Shown here: positions 37,567-46,517 of the stretch, piece after piece | How the letters are laid out: each line of letters starts with the position of its first letter | Position numbering within the stretch: the stretch's first letter is position 1 | Assembly: GCF_030678915.1 (NCBI RefSeq) | Contig: NZ_JAUUTZ010000010.1 | Span: 1-64,000 of the forward strand | Direction: 5' to 3' | DNA: 64,000 nt | Source: Paracoccus wurundjeri | GTDB taxonomy: Bacteria > Pseudomonadota > Alphaproteobacteria > Rhodobacterales > Rhodobacteraceae | Position numbers and translations under genes: made by a program | The notes under the pieces: generated by a model | The model's database searches: none | What the model saw: the letters and a program-made list of their open reading frames with translations, nothing else | What the model was told of the DNA's origin: nothing

Positions 37567-38250
37567 ATGATACGGATATCAGACGTTTCCAAGACATTTA
37601 CCCTGCATAATCAGGGCGGTGCCGAAATCGCCGTGATGGCGGGCGCGGCATTGCAGGTCGCCCCCGGCGAATGCGTTGCACTGACCGGCAGTTCGGGTGC
37701 CGGAAAATCCACGCTGATGCGGATGATCTATGGCAATTATCTGGCGGCTGGCGGGGCGATCCATGTCGGCGATACCGATGTGACACGGGCCGAACCGCGC
37801 AAGATCCTTGCCATGCGGCGCGAGGTGCTGGGCTATGTCAGTCAGTTCCTGCGCGTGGTGCCCCGTGTGCCGACGCTGGATGTCGTGGCCGAGCCGTTGC
37901 TGATGCTGGGCGCGGGTCCGGATGAGGCCCGCGACCGTGCCGCCAGCCTGTTGCGGCGGCTGCGTATTCCGGAAAACCTGTGGCCGTTGTCGCCCACGAC
38001 CTTTTCGGGCGGCGAGCAGCAGCGGGTGAATATCGCCCGCGGCTTCTGCCACGAATATCCGGCCCTTTTGCTGGATGAACCCACCGCCAGCCTTGATGCC
38101 GCCAATCGTGAAACCGTGCTGTCGCTGATCGAAGAGGCCAAGGCGCGCGGGGCCGCCATTGTCGGAATTTTCCACGATGAGGCGGCGCGGAACAGGGTTT
38201 GCGACCGCGAGATTGATGTTTCGGGTTTCACCCCCGCGAAGGCCGCGTGA
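37567..38250 (+). CDS. phnL: C-P lyase system ABC-type ATPase PhnL
   Basis: The 227-residue ABC-type ATPase has the Walker A GSSGAGKST, signature FSGGEQQRVNIARGF, Walker B ALLLDEPTASLD and the PhnL-typical YVSQFLRVVPRVPTLDVVAEPL. It assists C-P lyase with PhnK. The ATG at 37567 lies one base after the phnK stop; its own stop overlaps phnN. Confidence 0.95.
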   Translation: MIRISDVSKTFTLHNQGGAEIAVMAGAALQVAPGECVALTGSSGAGKSTLMRMIYGNYLAAGGAIHVGDTDVTRAEPRKILAMRREVLGYVSQFLRVVPRVPTLDVVAEPLLMLGAGPDEARDRAASLLRRLRIPENLWPLSPTTFSGGEQQRVNIARGFCHEYPALLLDEPTASLDAANRETVLSLIEEAKARGAAIVGIFHDEAARNRVCDREIDVSGFTPAKAA

Positions 38251-38792
38251 TGGCGGGGCGGCTGATCGGCGTTGTTGGCCCCTCGGGTGTGGGCAAGGAC
38301 AGCGTGATGCGGGCGCTTGTGCGGGCGCAACCCGAATTGGCACTTGTTCGCCGCGTAATCACCCGCGCGCCGGAAAGCGGCGGCGAGGATTACGAACCGG
38401 TCAGTGAGGCCGAATTCCGTCGCCGTGCGGATGCGGGCGAATTCTGCCTGCAATGGCAGGCGCATGGGCTGCATTACGGCATCCCCGCCGATATTTCGCA
38501 GCGGATCGCCGCAGGCGCGGAAATGCTGGTGAACCTGTCGCGCGGGGTACTGAACGCGGCGCAGGCGCAATTCCCCGATCTTCTGGTCCTGAACATCACC
38601 GCCCGCCCCGAGACGCTGGCGGCGCGTCTGCGCGGCCGGGGGCGCGAGGATGAGGCGCAGATCGCGCTTCGCCTGTCGCGCGATGCCGGGGCGTTTCCGC
38701 CGGGGCTGCAACTGGCGCAGATCGACAATGACGGCTCGTTTGATGAGGCCGTGCAGCAGGCGCTTCTGGCGCTTTATCCGGTGAGGGCGTAG
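38250..38792 (+). CDS. phnN: Ribose 1,5-bisphosphokinase PhnN
   Basis: The 180-residue P-loop kinase (GVVGPSGVGKDS, residues 7-18) turns ribose 1,5-bisphosphate into PRPP, the last step after C-P lyase and PhnP. It has guanylate-kinase-like features (RRVITRAPESGGEDYEPVSEAEF). The start is the ATG at 38250 in TGATG; a GTG at 38247 is also possible. It overlaps the convergent DUF1045 gene by 19 bases. Confidence 0.93.
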   Translation: MAGRLIGVVGPSGVGKDSVMRALVRAQPELALVRRVITRAPESGGEDYEPVSEAEFRRRADAGEFCLQWQAHGLHYGIPADISQRIAAGAEMLVNLSRGVLNAAQAQFPDLLVLNITARPETLAARLRGRGREDEAQIALRLSRDAGAFPPGLQLAQIDNDGSFDEAVQQALLALYPVRA

Positions 38793-39448
38793 CGTTGGAT
38801 CAACTGAAACATCCCGTCCGGACGTTGCCCCACCAATGCGATATTGTCGATGATATAGGGGCGCGGCAGCGCGGGCAGGCGGCGGGCGATTTCACCCTGG
38901 AACCGGGTCAGATCGCCATCGTCCAGATTGCCGGTCAGGGTCATGTGAAAGCGGAATTCCTCCAGCACATAAGGATAACCCCAGTCGCGCAGCAACTCGT
39001 CCTGCCGGGGGCTGAGGCCGGATTTGCGGCGGCGCGCCAGTTCGGCGGGTTCGGGTGGGGTGCGGAACCCGTCCAGCGCCGTCACGCATTCCCCGGCAAG
39101 CGCGTTCAGGGCGGTCGTGTCGCCGACCGGACGAAGCGCCAGAAAATTGCCCAGCCGATCAAGGGTCAACCCCTCCAGAACCACCGGGGATTGGCTGGCG
39201 GTCAGTTGCGCAAGCGCGCTTTGCAATGCGTCGGTCGTCGCCCCTGCCGCCAGCCGGAAGGGCGGTTTCAGCGTCGCGTGGAAGCCATATTTGCGCGGCG
39301 CCTCGGTCGCATCGGCGATTTTCGGCAGATCGGGTTGCAGAGCGGATTCGCCCGTCAGACAATCCCAGCCAAGCCACTGGGCGCCAAACTGCGCCAATGC
39401 GCCTTCGGGCGGCAGATAATAGATTGCAAACCGGATATGAGATGACAT
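38774..39448 (-). CDS. DUF1045 2H-phosphoesterase-like protein of the phosphonate cluster
   Basis: This 224-residue protein matches the putative phosphonate metabolism family (DUF1045, TIGR03223). It carries two HxT motifs of the 2H phosphoesterase fold, YGFHATLKPPF (about residues 55-65) and FRFHMTLTGNL (about 165-175), which act on cyclic phosphodiesters. It is on the opposite strand between phnN and phnM. No phnP (5-phosphoribosyl 1,2-cyclic phosphodiesterase) is seen in the window, so this protein is a candidate substitute. Start at 39448; a TTG at 39454 lies in frame. Confidence 0.88.
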   Translation of the reverse strand: MSSHIRFAIYYLPPEGALAQFGAQWLGWDCLTGESALQPDLPKIADATEAPRKYGFHATLKPPFRLAAGATTDALQSALAQLTASQSPVVLEGLTLDRLGNFLALRPVGDTTALNALAGECVTALDGFRTPPEPAELARRRKSGLSPRQDELLRDWGYPYVLEEFRFHMTLTGNLDDGDLTRFQGEIARRLPALPRPYIIDNIALVGQRPDGMFQLIQRYALTG

Positions 39449-39497
39449 GGACAAGCCCCTTGTTTCCCCCGAATTACCTGTTCAGCATGATGATCAC

Positions 39498-40640
39498 ATG
39501 ACAGAAGAGACCTGCCTTGCCAATGCCCGGATCGTGCTGGAAGATCGCGAGATTACCGGGCAGCTGATCATCAGCGGCAACCATATCGCCCGGATCGTTG
39601 AAACCGCCGCCGTGCCGCGTGGCGCAGTCGATCTTGAGGGCGATTACCTGATCCCCGGCCTGATCGAATTGCATACCGACAACCTTGAACAGCATCTCGA
39701 GCCCCGCCCCGAAGTCTCGTGGCCGCATGAGGCGGCACTGATCGCCCATGACGCCGAACTTGCATCCTGCGGCATCACCACGGTGTTCGACGCGCTGCGG
39801 ATCGGGTCGACCGCATCGGGCAAGGGGCGTGACCGCCGTTATGCAAGGCAACTCGCCTCGGAACTGATCACGCTGCGCGAGGCGGGGGCGCTGCGGATCG
39901 GGCATTTCATCCATCTGCGGGCCGAGATCTGCTCGGAAACGCTGCTTGAGGAGCTTGCCGAATTCACGCCGCAGGACCGCATCGGCCTGATCAGCCTGAT
40001 GGATCACACGCCAGGACAGCGGCAGTTCCGGGATATCGACAAGCTGCGCGAATATATGCAGGGCAAACGCGGCATGAGCGAGGAAGAGTTTCAGCACCAT
40101 ATCGCCATGCTGAAGGAGTTGCATGACCGCAATGGAACGCGGCACGAAGCCGCCGCGGTCGAGACTGCGCATAAACTGGGCGTGCTGTTGGCCAGCCATG
40201 ACGATACGACTGCGGCGCAGGTCGCGGTATCCGCACGGCATGGCGTGCGGCTGGCGGAGTTTCCCACCACGCTGGAAGCTGCCGAAGCCTGCCGCGAGGC
40301 CGGAATCGCCGTGATGATGGGCGCCCCGAATATCGTGCGCGGCGGGTCGCATTCCGGCAATGTCTCGGCGCGGGAACTGGCCGATCACGATCTGCTGGAT
40401 ATTCTGTCATCGGATTACGTGCCTGCCGCGCTGTTGCTGGCGGCTTTCCGTCTGGCAGAGATATGGGGTGATCTGCCCCGTGCCATCCGCACCGTCACGC
40501 TGGCGCCGGCGCAGGTCAGCGGGCTGGACGATCGCGGAACGCTGGCCGAGGGAAAACGCGCCGATCTTGCGCGGGTCGCGACGTATAACGGCAACCCGAT
40601 CGTACGGGCCGGCTGGAGTCAGGGGAAACGGATCGCATAG
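39498..40640 (+). CDS. phnM: Alpha-D-ribose 1-methylphosphonate 5-triphosphate diphosphatase PhnM
   Basis: The 380-residue amidohydrolase-fold enzyme removes diphosphate from the triphosphate intermediate of the C-P lyase pathway. LIPGLIELHTDNLEQHLEPRP holds the HxD-like metal site, and LISLMDHTPGQRQFRD and GAPNIVRGGSHSGNVSA are typical PhnM. I take the ATG at 39498 (MTEETCLANARIV) because this gives the usual length; the ATG at 39447 would add 17 residues. It closes the phosphonate cluster and lies downstream of the opposite-strand DUF1045 gene. Confidence 0.94.
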   Translation: MTEETCLANARIVLEDREITGQLIISGNHIARIVETAAVPRGAVDLEGDYLIPGLIELHTDNLEQHLEPRPEVSWPHEAALIAHDAELASCGITTVFDALRIGSTASGKGRDRRYARQLASELITLREAGALRIGHFIHLRAEICSETLLEELAEFTPQDRIGLISLMDHTPGQRQFRDIDKLREYMQGKRGMSEEEFQHHIAMLKELHDRNGTRHEAAAVETAHKLGVLLASHDDTTAAQVAVSARHGVRLAEFPTTLEAAEACREAGIAVMMGAPNIVRGGSHSGNVSARELADHDLLDILSSDYVPAALLLAAFRLAEIWGDLPRAIRTVTLAPAQVSGLDDRGTLAEGKRADLARVATYNGNPIVRAGWSQGKRIA

Positions 40641-40763
40641 GTTGCCGTGAACCGTCGCTATTGCAAGTAGCCATCCCGGCCTGCATTGACCTTATGCGGG
40701 AATTTCTGGCATTTCTGTCGATCTCGCGCCACGATGAGCCGGGGCGGAGTGACGGAATCGGAA

Positions 40764-42116
40764 ATGGATAGCGGCAATATACAACTCGTCCGGCGGCTCG
40801 AGCGGGCCAGCGTGCTGGTCGTCGATGATGAGCCGGGAATGCGCAATTTCCTGGTCAAGACGCTGACGCCCTATTGCCTGCATGTGGCCGAGGCCGGGAA
40901 TGCCGATCAGGCCGCCGCGCTTCTGGCGCAGCGGCATTTCGACGTGATGATCCTGGACAACATGATGCCCGGGAAAAAGGGCATCGACTGGTTGGCCGAG
41001 CAGCGGGACAGCGGCGGCTTCACCGATACGATCATGGTCACCGCCTATGCCGATCTGGAAACCGCTATCGAGGCGATGCGGGCGGGGGCCACGGATTTCG
41101 TGCTGAAACCGTTCCGCTCGAACCAGCTTCTGAACGCCGTGGGCCGCTGTATCCAGATGGCGCAGTTGCGGCGCGAGAACATGTTGCTGAAACGCGAGCT
41201 GGAAGGTCAGGATATCGGTCAGCAGCGCCGCGAACTGATCGGATCCTCTGCCGCGGTTTCTGCCACCCGCGCGATGCTGGCCCGGATCCGCGATGTCTCT
41301 ACTCCGGTCCTGCTGACCGGGGCGTCGGGGACAGGCAAAGAGGTGGCGGCGCGGCATATGCATTCCACCTCGAAGCGGGCCGAGGCGCCATTCGTGCCGA
41401 TCAACTGCTCGGCCATTCCGGCGGAACTGATCGAAAGCGAATTGTTTGGCCATGTCGCGGGGGCGTTTCCCGGCGCAAGCCATGCGCGCGAAGGGCTTTT
41501 GCCATCGGCGCAGGGCGGCACGGTGTTTCTGGATGATGTCACGGGCCTTAGCCCATCGGCGCAATCGGCGCTGCGGCGCGTGATCGAGGATGGCACGGTT
41601 CGCCCGGTCGGGGCAGAGCGCGAGATAAGGCTTGATCTGCGCTTCGTGCTTGCCACCAGCCGGGCATTGGAGCGTGAGGTCGCCGAAGGCCGTTTCCGCG
41701 AAGATCTGTTCTTCCGCATCAATGTCGTCGAATTGCGGATGCCAACTCTGGCCGAACGTGAAACGGATATCATCGAACTGGCCGAACTGTTCCTGCGCGA
41801 AATTGCCTCGAGGCTGGCGCTGCCGCCGCTAGAGATCGACCACGCGACACGCGCGGCGCTGCTAAGGCATGACTGGCCGGGCAATATCCGGGAATTGCGC
41901 AATTTCATCGAAAGATCGCTGATTTTCGGGCGCTTCCCGCTGGAAACCCTGTCGCCGGGGGGCGAACAGGATGCGATCGCGCCGCTGGCACAGGTCGAGC
42001 GGCGCGAGATCCTGCGGGCGCTTGATGCGACCGATGGCAACCGCTCGGAGGCGGCGCGGCGGCTTGGGGTGTCCCGCAAGACCATCGACCGCAAATGCGC
42101 CTCCTGGGGATTGTGA
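40764..42116 (+). CDS. NtrC-family response regulator with altered GAFTGA motif
   Basis: The 450-residue protein has a receiver (Asp65 in ILDNMMPGKKG), an AAA+ domain with Walker A GASGTGKE (186-193) and a Walker B read as GGTVFLDDV (251-259). A Fis-type helix-turn-helix forms the C-terminus (EAARRLGVSRKTIDRK). The loop that contacts sigma-54 (GAFTGA in activators) reads GAFPGA (233-238), so it may not drive sigma-54. The start could be the ATG at 40734 (10 codons longer), the GTG at 40749 or the ATG at 40764; none has a strong signal. It is four bases from its kinase, and upstream of the OFA transporter. Confidence 0.92.
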   Translation: MDSGNIQLVRRLERASVLVVDDEPGMRNFLVKTLTPYCLHVAEAGNADQAAALLAQRHFDVMILDNMMPGKKGIDWLAEQRDSGGFTDTIMVTAYADLETAIEAMRAGATDFVLKPFRSNQLLNAVGRCIQMAQLRRENMLLKRELEGQDIGQQRRELIGSSAAVSATRAMLARIRDVSTPVLLTGASGTGKEVAARHMHSTSKRAEAPFVPINCSAIPAELIESELFGHVAGAFPGASHAREGLLPSAQGGTVFLDDVTGLSPSAQSALRRVIEDGTVRPVGAEREIRLDLRFVLATSRALEREVAEGRFREDLFFRINVVELRMPTLAERETDIIELAELFLREIASRLALPPLEIDHATRAALLRHDWPGNIRELRNFIERSLIFGRFPLETLSPGGEQDAIAPLAQVERREILRALDATDGNRSEAARRLGVSRKTIDRKCASWGL

Positions 42117-42119
42117 CCC

Positions 42120-44087
42120 ATGTCGGGGCTTGGCCGTCTGTTTCGCTCGGTCCGGGTACGGCTTCTGGTGATCGCGTTGCTGCCCATGCTGGTGCTGTTC
42201 CCGGTGATTCTTGGCGGCGCGATGCTGCGCTGGTCGGGAAAGATGGACAATCTGCTGATCGTCAAGGTCAACAGCGATCTGACGATTGCGGATCAGTATC
42301 TGCAGCATCTGCTTGAAAATTCGGGGGAGCGGCTGGATGCCGTGGCGCATTCGGTTGCCTTTCAGACAGCACTGAGTTCAGGTGAGCAGGACGATTTCAT
42401 TGCGGAACAACAAAAACGGCTTGGGCTGGATTTTCTTTACCTTTCGGATGGCGGCAGGACGCCCGGCGGTTTCGTTCCGGGCGACTGGCCGGTTGTGCAG
42501 GACGCGCTTGCCGGCGAGCCGCACAGCGCCATAGACATATTCCTGCCCGATCAGCTTGATGCATTGTCGCAAGGGCTGTCGGAACGCGCTACTGTCCGGC
42601 TTGTGCCGACCCGTGCCGCCGTGCCGACGGATCGCAGCACCGAGGATCGCGGCATGGTTATTCATTCCGCCGCGCCGGTGATCATGCCCGACGGATCGCG
42701 CCGCGCGCTTGTCGGTGGGCTGCTGCTGAACCGCAACCTTGATTTCATCGATACGATCAACGCGCTTGTTTATCGCGAACGGTCGCTGCCGCAGGGCAGC
42801 CAGGGCACCGCGACACTGTTTCTGGACGATGTCCGTATCTCGACCAATGTGCGCCTGTTCGAAAACCTTCGCGCTCTTGGCACCCGGGTTTCGGCCGAGG
42901 TGCGCCAACAGGTGCTGGGTGAGGGCGCGACATGGCTCGATAGCGCCTTTGTGGTCAATGACTGGTATATCTCGGCCTATCAGCCAATCATCGACAGCAA
43001 GGGCCAGAAGGTCGGGATGCTGTATGTCGGTTTTCTGGAAGCGCCTTTCCAGCGCCAGAAAACCAATACGATTGTCGTGCTGACGCTGGTTTTCCTGCTG
43101 GTCGCGGGGCTTTCGGTGCCGATCTTCCTGCGTTGGGCAGGCCGGATTTTCCTGCCGCTCGAACGGATGACCCAGACCATCACCCGGGTCGAAGAGGGCG
43201 ACCTGAACGCCCGCAACGGGCTGTCAGATGGCAGTGGCGAGATTGCGCAGGTGGCGCAGCATCTCGACGGTTTGCTGGATGCGGTGCAGGAGCGCGATCG
43301 GCAATTGCGCGGCTGGGGCGAAAGCCTGGAACAGAAGGTCGAGGAACGCACAAGGGATTTGCAAGAGGCCAATACCAAGCTCGAGCGCGCGACCGAGCGG
43401 CTTATCATGTCGGAAAAACTGGCCGCCGTGGGCGAGATCACCGCCGGGGTCGCGCATGAGATCAATAATCCCATCGCGGTCATTCAGGGCAATCTGGACG
43501 TCGCGCGGGATTTGCTGGGCGAGGATGTCAGGAAGGTCGAAACCGAGTTCCGGCTGATCGACGATCAGGTTTACCGCGTCGGTGTGATCGTTTCGAAACT
43601 GCTGCAATTTGCCCGCCCGGCCGAGTATTCGGGGGCGGCCAATGTGATCCTGCCTTCGGAAGTCGCGCGCGACTGTCTGGTGCTGACCCGCAGGCAGATC
43701 GAGAACGCGCAGATCGAGGTGCGCACGGATTTTTCGTCATTATGCCCGGTGCTGATGGAAAGGACCGAGCTTCAGCAGGTGATCGTCAACCTGCTGCTGA
43801 ATGCGGTTCATGCCATGCCCGAGGGCGGAATCCTGACCCTGAGCGTGGTGGATGAGGATGAGCAGGTCGTCATCCGTGTCGAGGATACCGGCACCGGTAT
43901 CCCGGCAGATACGCTGAAACGCATCTTCGATCCGTTCTTCACTACCAAGCTGGCGCAGGGCACCGGGCTGGGTCTGTCGATCAGTCAGCAGCTTGTGAGC
44001 CGAATCGGTGGGCGCATTTCGGCCAGTTCCAGCCCGGGTGAGGGAAGCTGTTTCGAAATTGTTCTGCCTATCGCCTCCGATCAGTGA
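42120..44087 (+). CDS. Sensor histidine kinase with extracytoplasmic Cache-like domain
   Basis: The 655-residue kinase has a first span near 13-34, a long periplasmic region (about 40-310), a second span near 316-336 and a HAMP domain (337-390). A coiled-coil and HisKA domain with the H-box TAGVAHEINNP (His446), N-box and HATPase motifs (VEDTGTGIPADT, GTGLGLSISQQL) follow. The periplasmic part with paired PAS-like strands fits Cache-type sensors of small organic acids. It partners the NtrC-like regulator directly upstream. A role in sensing a dicarboxylate or related acid transported by the next gene is inferred. Confidence 0.93.
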   Translation: MSGLGRLFRSVRVRLLVIALLPMLVLFPVILGGAMLRWSGKMDNLLIVKVNSDLTIADQYLQHLLENSGERLDAVAHSVAFQTALSSGEQDDFIAEQQKRLGLDFLYLSDGGRTPGGFVPGDWPVVQDALAGEPHSAIDIFLPDQLDALSQGLSERATVRLVPTRAAVPTDRSTEDRGMVIHSAAPVIMPDGSRRALVGGLLLNRNLDFIDTINALVYRERSLPQGSQGTATLFLDDVRISTNVRLFENLRALGTRVSAEVRQQVLGEGATWLDSAFVVNDWYISAYQPIIDSKGQKVGMLYVGFLEAPFQRQKTNTIVVLTLVFLLVAGLSVPIFLRWAGRIFLPLERMTQTITRVEEGDLNARNGLSDGSGEIAQVAQHLDGLLDAVQERDRQLRGWGESLEQKVEERTRDLQEANTKLERATERLIMSEKLAAVGEITAGVAHEINNPIAVIQGNLDVARDLLGEDVRKVETEFRLIDDQVYRVGVIVSKLLQFARPAEYSGAANVILPSEVARDCLVLTRRQIENAQIEVRTDFSSLCPVLMERTELQQVIVNLLLNAVHAMPEGGILTLSVVDEDEQVVIRVEDTGTGIPADTLKRIFDPFFTTKLAQGTGLGLSISQQLVSRIGGRISASSSPGEGSCFEIVLPIASDQ

Positions 44088-44090
44088 AAT

Positions 44091-44187
44091 GGACAAAATG
44101 TCCCGGTTTGGTGACCGTCCTGCAATGGCTGCGGACGGAATGTCCCGATTATCCGAAAGCTATTCCTTCGTGATGGACAAAATGCGC
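44091..44187 (+). promoter_or_regulatory. Three phased 13-bp activator sites upstream of the OFA transporter
   Basis: GGACAAAATGTCC (44091-44103), GGACGGAATGTCC (44133-44145) and GGACAAAATGCGC (44175-44187) start exactly 42 bases apart, close to four helical turns each. The first two are inverted repeats with GGAC/GTCC arms; the third keeps the left half. They are the likely binding sites of the neighbouring response regulator. Confidence 0.7.
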
Positions 44188-44218
44188 ATAAGATATTGAA
44201 ATTAATTAAAAAAATCAA

Positions 44219-44247
44219 TTGACCCATAAGGTTCTCCTAACCACAAT
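44219..44247 (+). promoter_or_regulatory. Candidate sigma-70 promoter of the OFA transporter
   Basis: TTGACC (44219-44224), a 17-base spacer and CACAAT (44242-44247) form a moderate sigma-70 promoter, preceded by an A/T tract at about 44191-44217. I find no GG-N10-GC sigma-54 promoter between 44190 and 44310. It lies 32 bases downstream of the third phased site. Confidence 0.45.
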
Positions 44248-44313
44248 CCCCGCAGTAACATGCGGCGGCGTCAAGCGTTTTCGGTGCCAGCCGCGACCAT
44301 GGGAGGAGAAATT

Positions 44314-46029
44314 ATGGATAACGCCAAGCCCGGCGGCGCTTTCGCATTCCTGCGCAAAGAGAACATCGTCGCCAAGCCCGGTTTCAATCGCTGGCTGGTG
44401 CCGCCAGCGTCAATCGCCATCCATCTGTGCATCGGCTCGGTCTATGCGTGGTCGGTGTTCAATCCGGCGCTCTCGCGGGAACTGGGCGTGGTCAGTGCTG
44501 CCGCGGATGACTGGAGCCTGTCCGGAATCGTCTGGATCTTCTCGGTGGCGATCGTCTTCCTTGGCCTTTCGGCGGCTTTCGCCGGGAAATGGCTGGAAGA
44601 GGTCGGCCCGCGGATGGTCGGCGTTGTCGCCGCCTTTCTGTGGGGCGGCGGTTTCGTCATCGGATCGGCCGGGATCGCGCTGCATCAGCTTTGGCTGATC
44701 TATCTGGGCTATGGGGTTCTGGGCGGCTGTGGGCTTGGCCTTGGCTATGTCTCGCCGGTCTCGACCTTGCTCCGCTGGTTCCCCGATCGCCGCGGCATGG
44801 CGACGGGCATGGCCATCATGGGCTTCGGCGGCGGCGCAATGATCGCCGCGCCGGTCAAGGATTGGCTGCTGTCGGTCTATGCCAGGGCGCCTGAATATCT
44901 GGGTGCGGACAATGCGGTCAATATCATCACCGAAGGCGGTCGCCGCTTTGCCGAAACCGCGACGGGCAAGGCAGAGGTTGTCGTCGCCTCTGCCTCGCAG
45001 GCCGCCTCATATGGCGGTGAAGCGGGCGTCTATGTCGTCGGCACGGGCGATACCGGGGCGTCGGCGACCTTCCTGACGCTGGGTATCGTGTATTTCTGCG
45101 TCATGATTATCGCCGCTTTCCTGTACCGTGTTCCCCCGGCTGTCTGGAAGCCCGAGGGATGGCAGCCGAAAGAGCAGACCAGAAGCATGGTCACAAGCGA
45201 ACATGTGGATATCGATCAGGCTTTGAAAACGCCGCAATTCTGGCAGATGTGGCTTATGCTGTGCCTGAACGTCACCGCCGGGATCGGGGTGCTTGCGGTG
45301 GCCAAGACCATGATGACCGACGTCTTCGGCACCACCATGCCGACCATTGTGACGGCCGCCTTCGCCTCGACCTATGTGCTGATGATCTCGGTTTTCAACA
45401 TGTGCGGACGGTTCTTCTGGGCCTCGACCTCGGATTATATCGGGCGCAAGAACACCTATCACTGTTTCTTCGTGCTGGGCACCTTGCTGTATCTGTCCAT
45501 TCCGTTCTTCGCATCGGCCGGGGCAGGAAGCCCCAACGTCATTTATCTGGCCGGGTTCTATCTTGCCACGATGATCATCTTTTCCATGTATGGCGGCGGC
45601 TTTTCGACCATTCCCGCCTATTTGGCGGATATGTTCGGCACCATGCATGTCGGCGGCATCCATGGCCGGATCCTGACGGCATGGTCGGCGGCGGGCGTGC
45701 TGGGACCGCTTGCCATCACCTCGCTGCGCGACATGTCGGTAGGGCGCGCGATCTCCGATCTGGCCGGCAGGGTCGATCCCGAGACTTTCGCGCAGAAATT
45801 CGGTGCGCCGATGGATCAGCTTGATCAATTGGTGGCGGCAAAGACCGTGACCGTGGCGCGGTTGATGGAGATCGCGCCGGAAGGCACGATCGACCCGACG
45901 CCGAGCCTTTACAATACGACCATGTATGCCATGGCCGGACTTCTGGTCATCGCCTTTTTCGCCAATCTGTTGCTGCGCCCGGTCAATGCGCGTCATCATT
46001 ACCGCGAAGCGGCGCAACCCGCCGAATAA
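44314..46029 (+). CDS. OFA-family MFS transporter (oxalate/formate antiporter-like)
   Basis: The 571-residue major facilitator has 12 predicted spans and the OFA subgroup features: FNRWLVPPASIAIHLCIGSVYAWSVFNPALS at the first span, YLGYGVLGGCGLGLGYVSPVSTLLRWFPDRRGMATGMAIMGFGGGAMI, and GRFFWASTSDYIGRKNTYHCFF. The family includes oxalate:formate exchange and other monocarboxylate carriers, so the substrate is open. A large loop (about 190-255) precedes the seventh span. The ATG at 44314 has GGAGGAG. The phased sites and the two-component system upstream suggest it is inducible. Confidence 0.92.
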   Translation: MDNAKPGGAFAFLRKENIVAKPGFNRWLVPPASIAIHLCIGSVYAWSVFNPALSRELGVVSAAADDWSLSGIVWIFSVAIVFLGLSAAFAGKWLEEVGPRMVGVVAAFLWGGGFVIGSAGIALHQLWLIYLGYGVLGGCGLGLGYVSPVSTLLRWFPDRRGMATGMAIMGFGGGAMIAAPVKDWLLSVYARAPEYLGADNAVNIITEGGRRFAETATGKAEVVVASASQAASYGGEAGVYVVGTGDTGASATFLTLGIVYFCVMIIAAFLYRVPPAVWKPEGWQPKEQTRSMVTSEHVDIDQALKTPQFWQMWLMLCLNVTAGIGVLAVAKTMMTDVFGTTMPTIVTAAFASTYVLMISVFNMCGRFFWASTSDYIGRKNTYHCFFVLGTLLYLSIPFFASAGAGSPNVIYLAGFYLATMIIFSMYGGGFSTIPAYLADMFGTMHVGGIHGRILTAWSAAGVLGPLAITSLRDMSVGRAISDLAGRVDPETFAQKFGAPMDQLDQLVAAKTVTVARLMEIAPEGTIDPTPSLYNTTMYAMAGLLVIAFFANLLLRPVNARHHYREAAQPAE

Positions 46030-46064
46030 TTACCGGCACGGGACATTTGCCGAACTCAAGCCAG

Positions 46065-46096
46065 GGCGGTCACGATCCGGTCGTGACCGCCTTTTT
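46065..46096 (+). terminator. Rho-independent terminator of the OFA transporter
   Basis: An 11-bp perfect stem, GGCGGTCACGA-TCCGG-TCGTGACCGCC, is followed by five T residues, 36 bases after the transporter stop. Confidence 0.93.
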
Positions 46097-46184
46097 GCGA
46101 ATCCCGGCACGGGAACAATTTTCTGTCAAATGCGTTTGTTATCAACCATGATGTAATTGGATATGCTTTAAAGGAGATACTGGT

Positions 46185-46511
46185 ATGGCGACGACTACAA
46201 CCAGCAAAAAAGATACTCCGACAGTTGACGATCTGGCAGCCCAGCTTGATACGCTGCGCGGCGATATGTCCCAATTAACTGAATTATTGGCGGATTACGG
46301 TCGCGACCGGGCAGAGCAGGTTGGTCAAAGCACCATGCAACGCGCTGCGGAACTGCGTGCGCGGGCCGGACAGGATGTAGAGCGTCTGCGCGCCCGTGCC
46401 GGTGACATCGCTCATGATGCGGAAAATTTCATGCATGAGCGTCCGGCGACGACAATTGGATTGGCGGTTGCTCTGGGATTCCTTGTCGGTCTTGTGAGTT
46501 CGCGGCGCTGA
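46185..46511 (+). CDS. DUF883 (ElaB/YqjD-like) inner-membrane protein
   Basis: The 108-residue protein has a charged, helical N-terminal part (about 10-80, heptad-like with many Arg/Ala/Glu) and a C-terminal membrane anchor with the GLAVALGFLVGLVSSRR end, the DUF883 layout. E. coli YqjD and ElaB bind ribosomes at the membrane in stationary phase; a similar role is possible. AAAGGAG fixes the start. It is followed by a small two-span membrane protein, and both share a strong terminator at 46928. Confidence 0.88.
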   Translation: MATTTTSKKDTPTVDDLAAQLDTLRGDMSQLTELLADYGRDRAEQVGQSTMQRAAELRARAGQDVERLRARAGDIAHDAENFMHERPATTIGLAVALGFLVGLVSSRR

Positions 46512-46517
46512 TCGGGG

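Noticed and set aside
44188..44313. Possible sigma-54 promoter for the OFA transporter
   Set aside because: No GG-N10-GC pair with proper flanks was found; the best match is a sigma-70 promoter.
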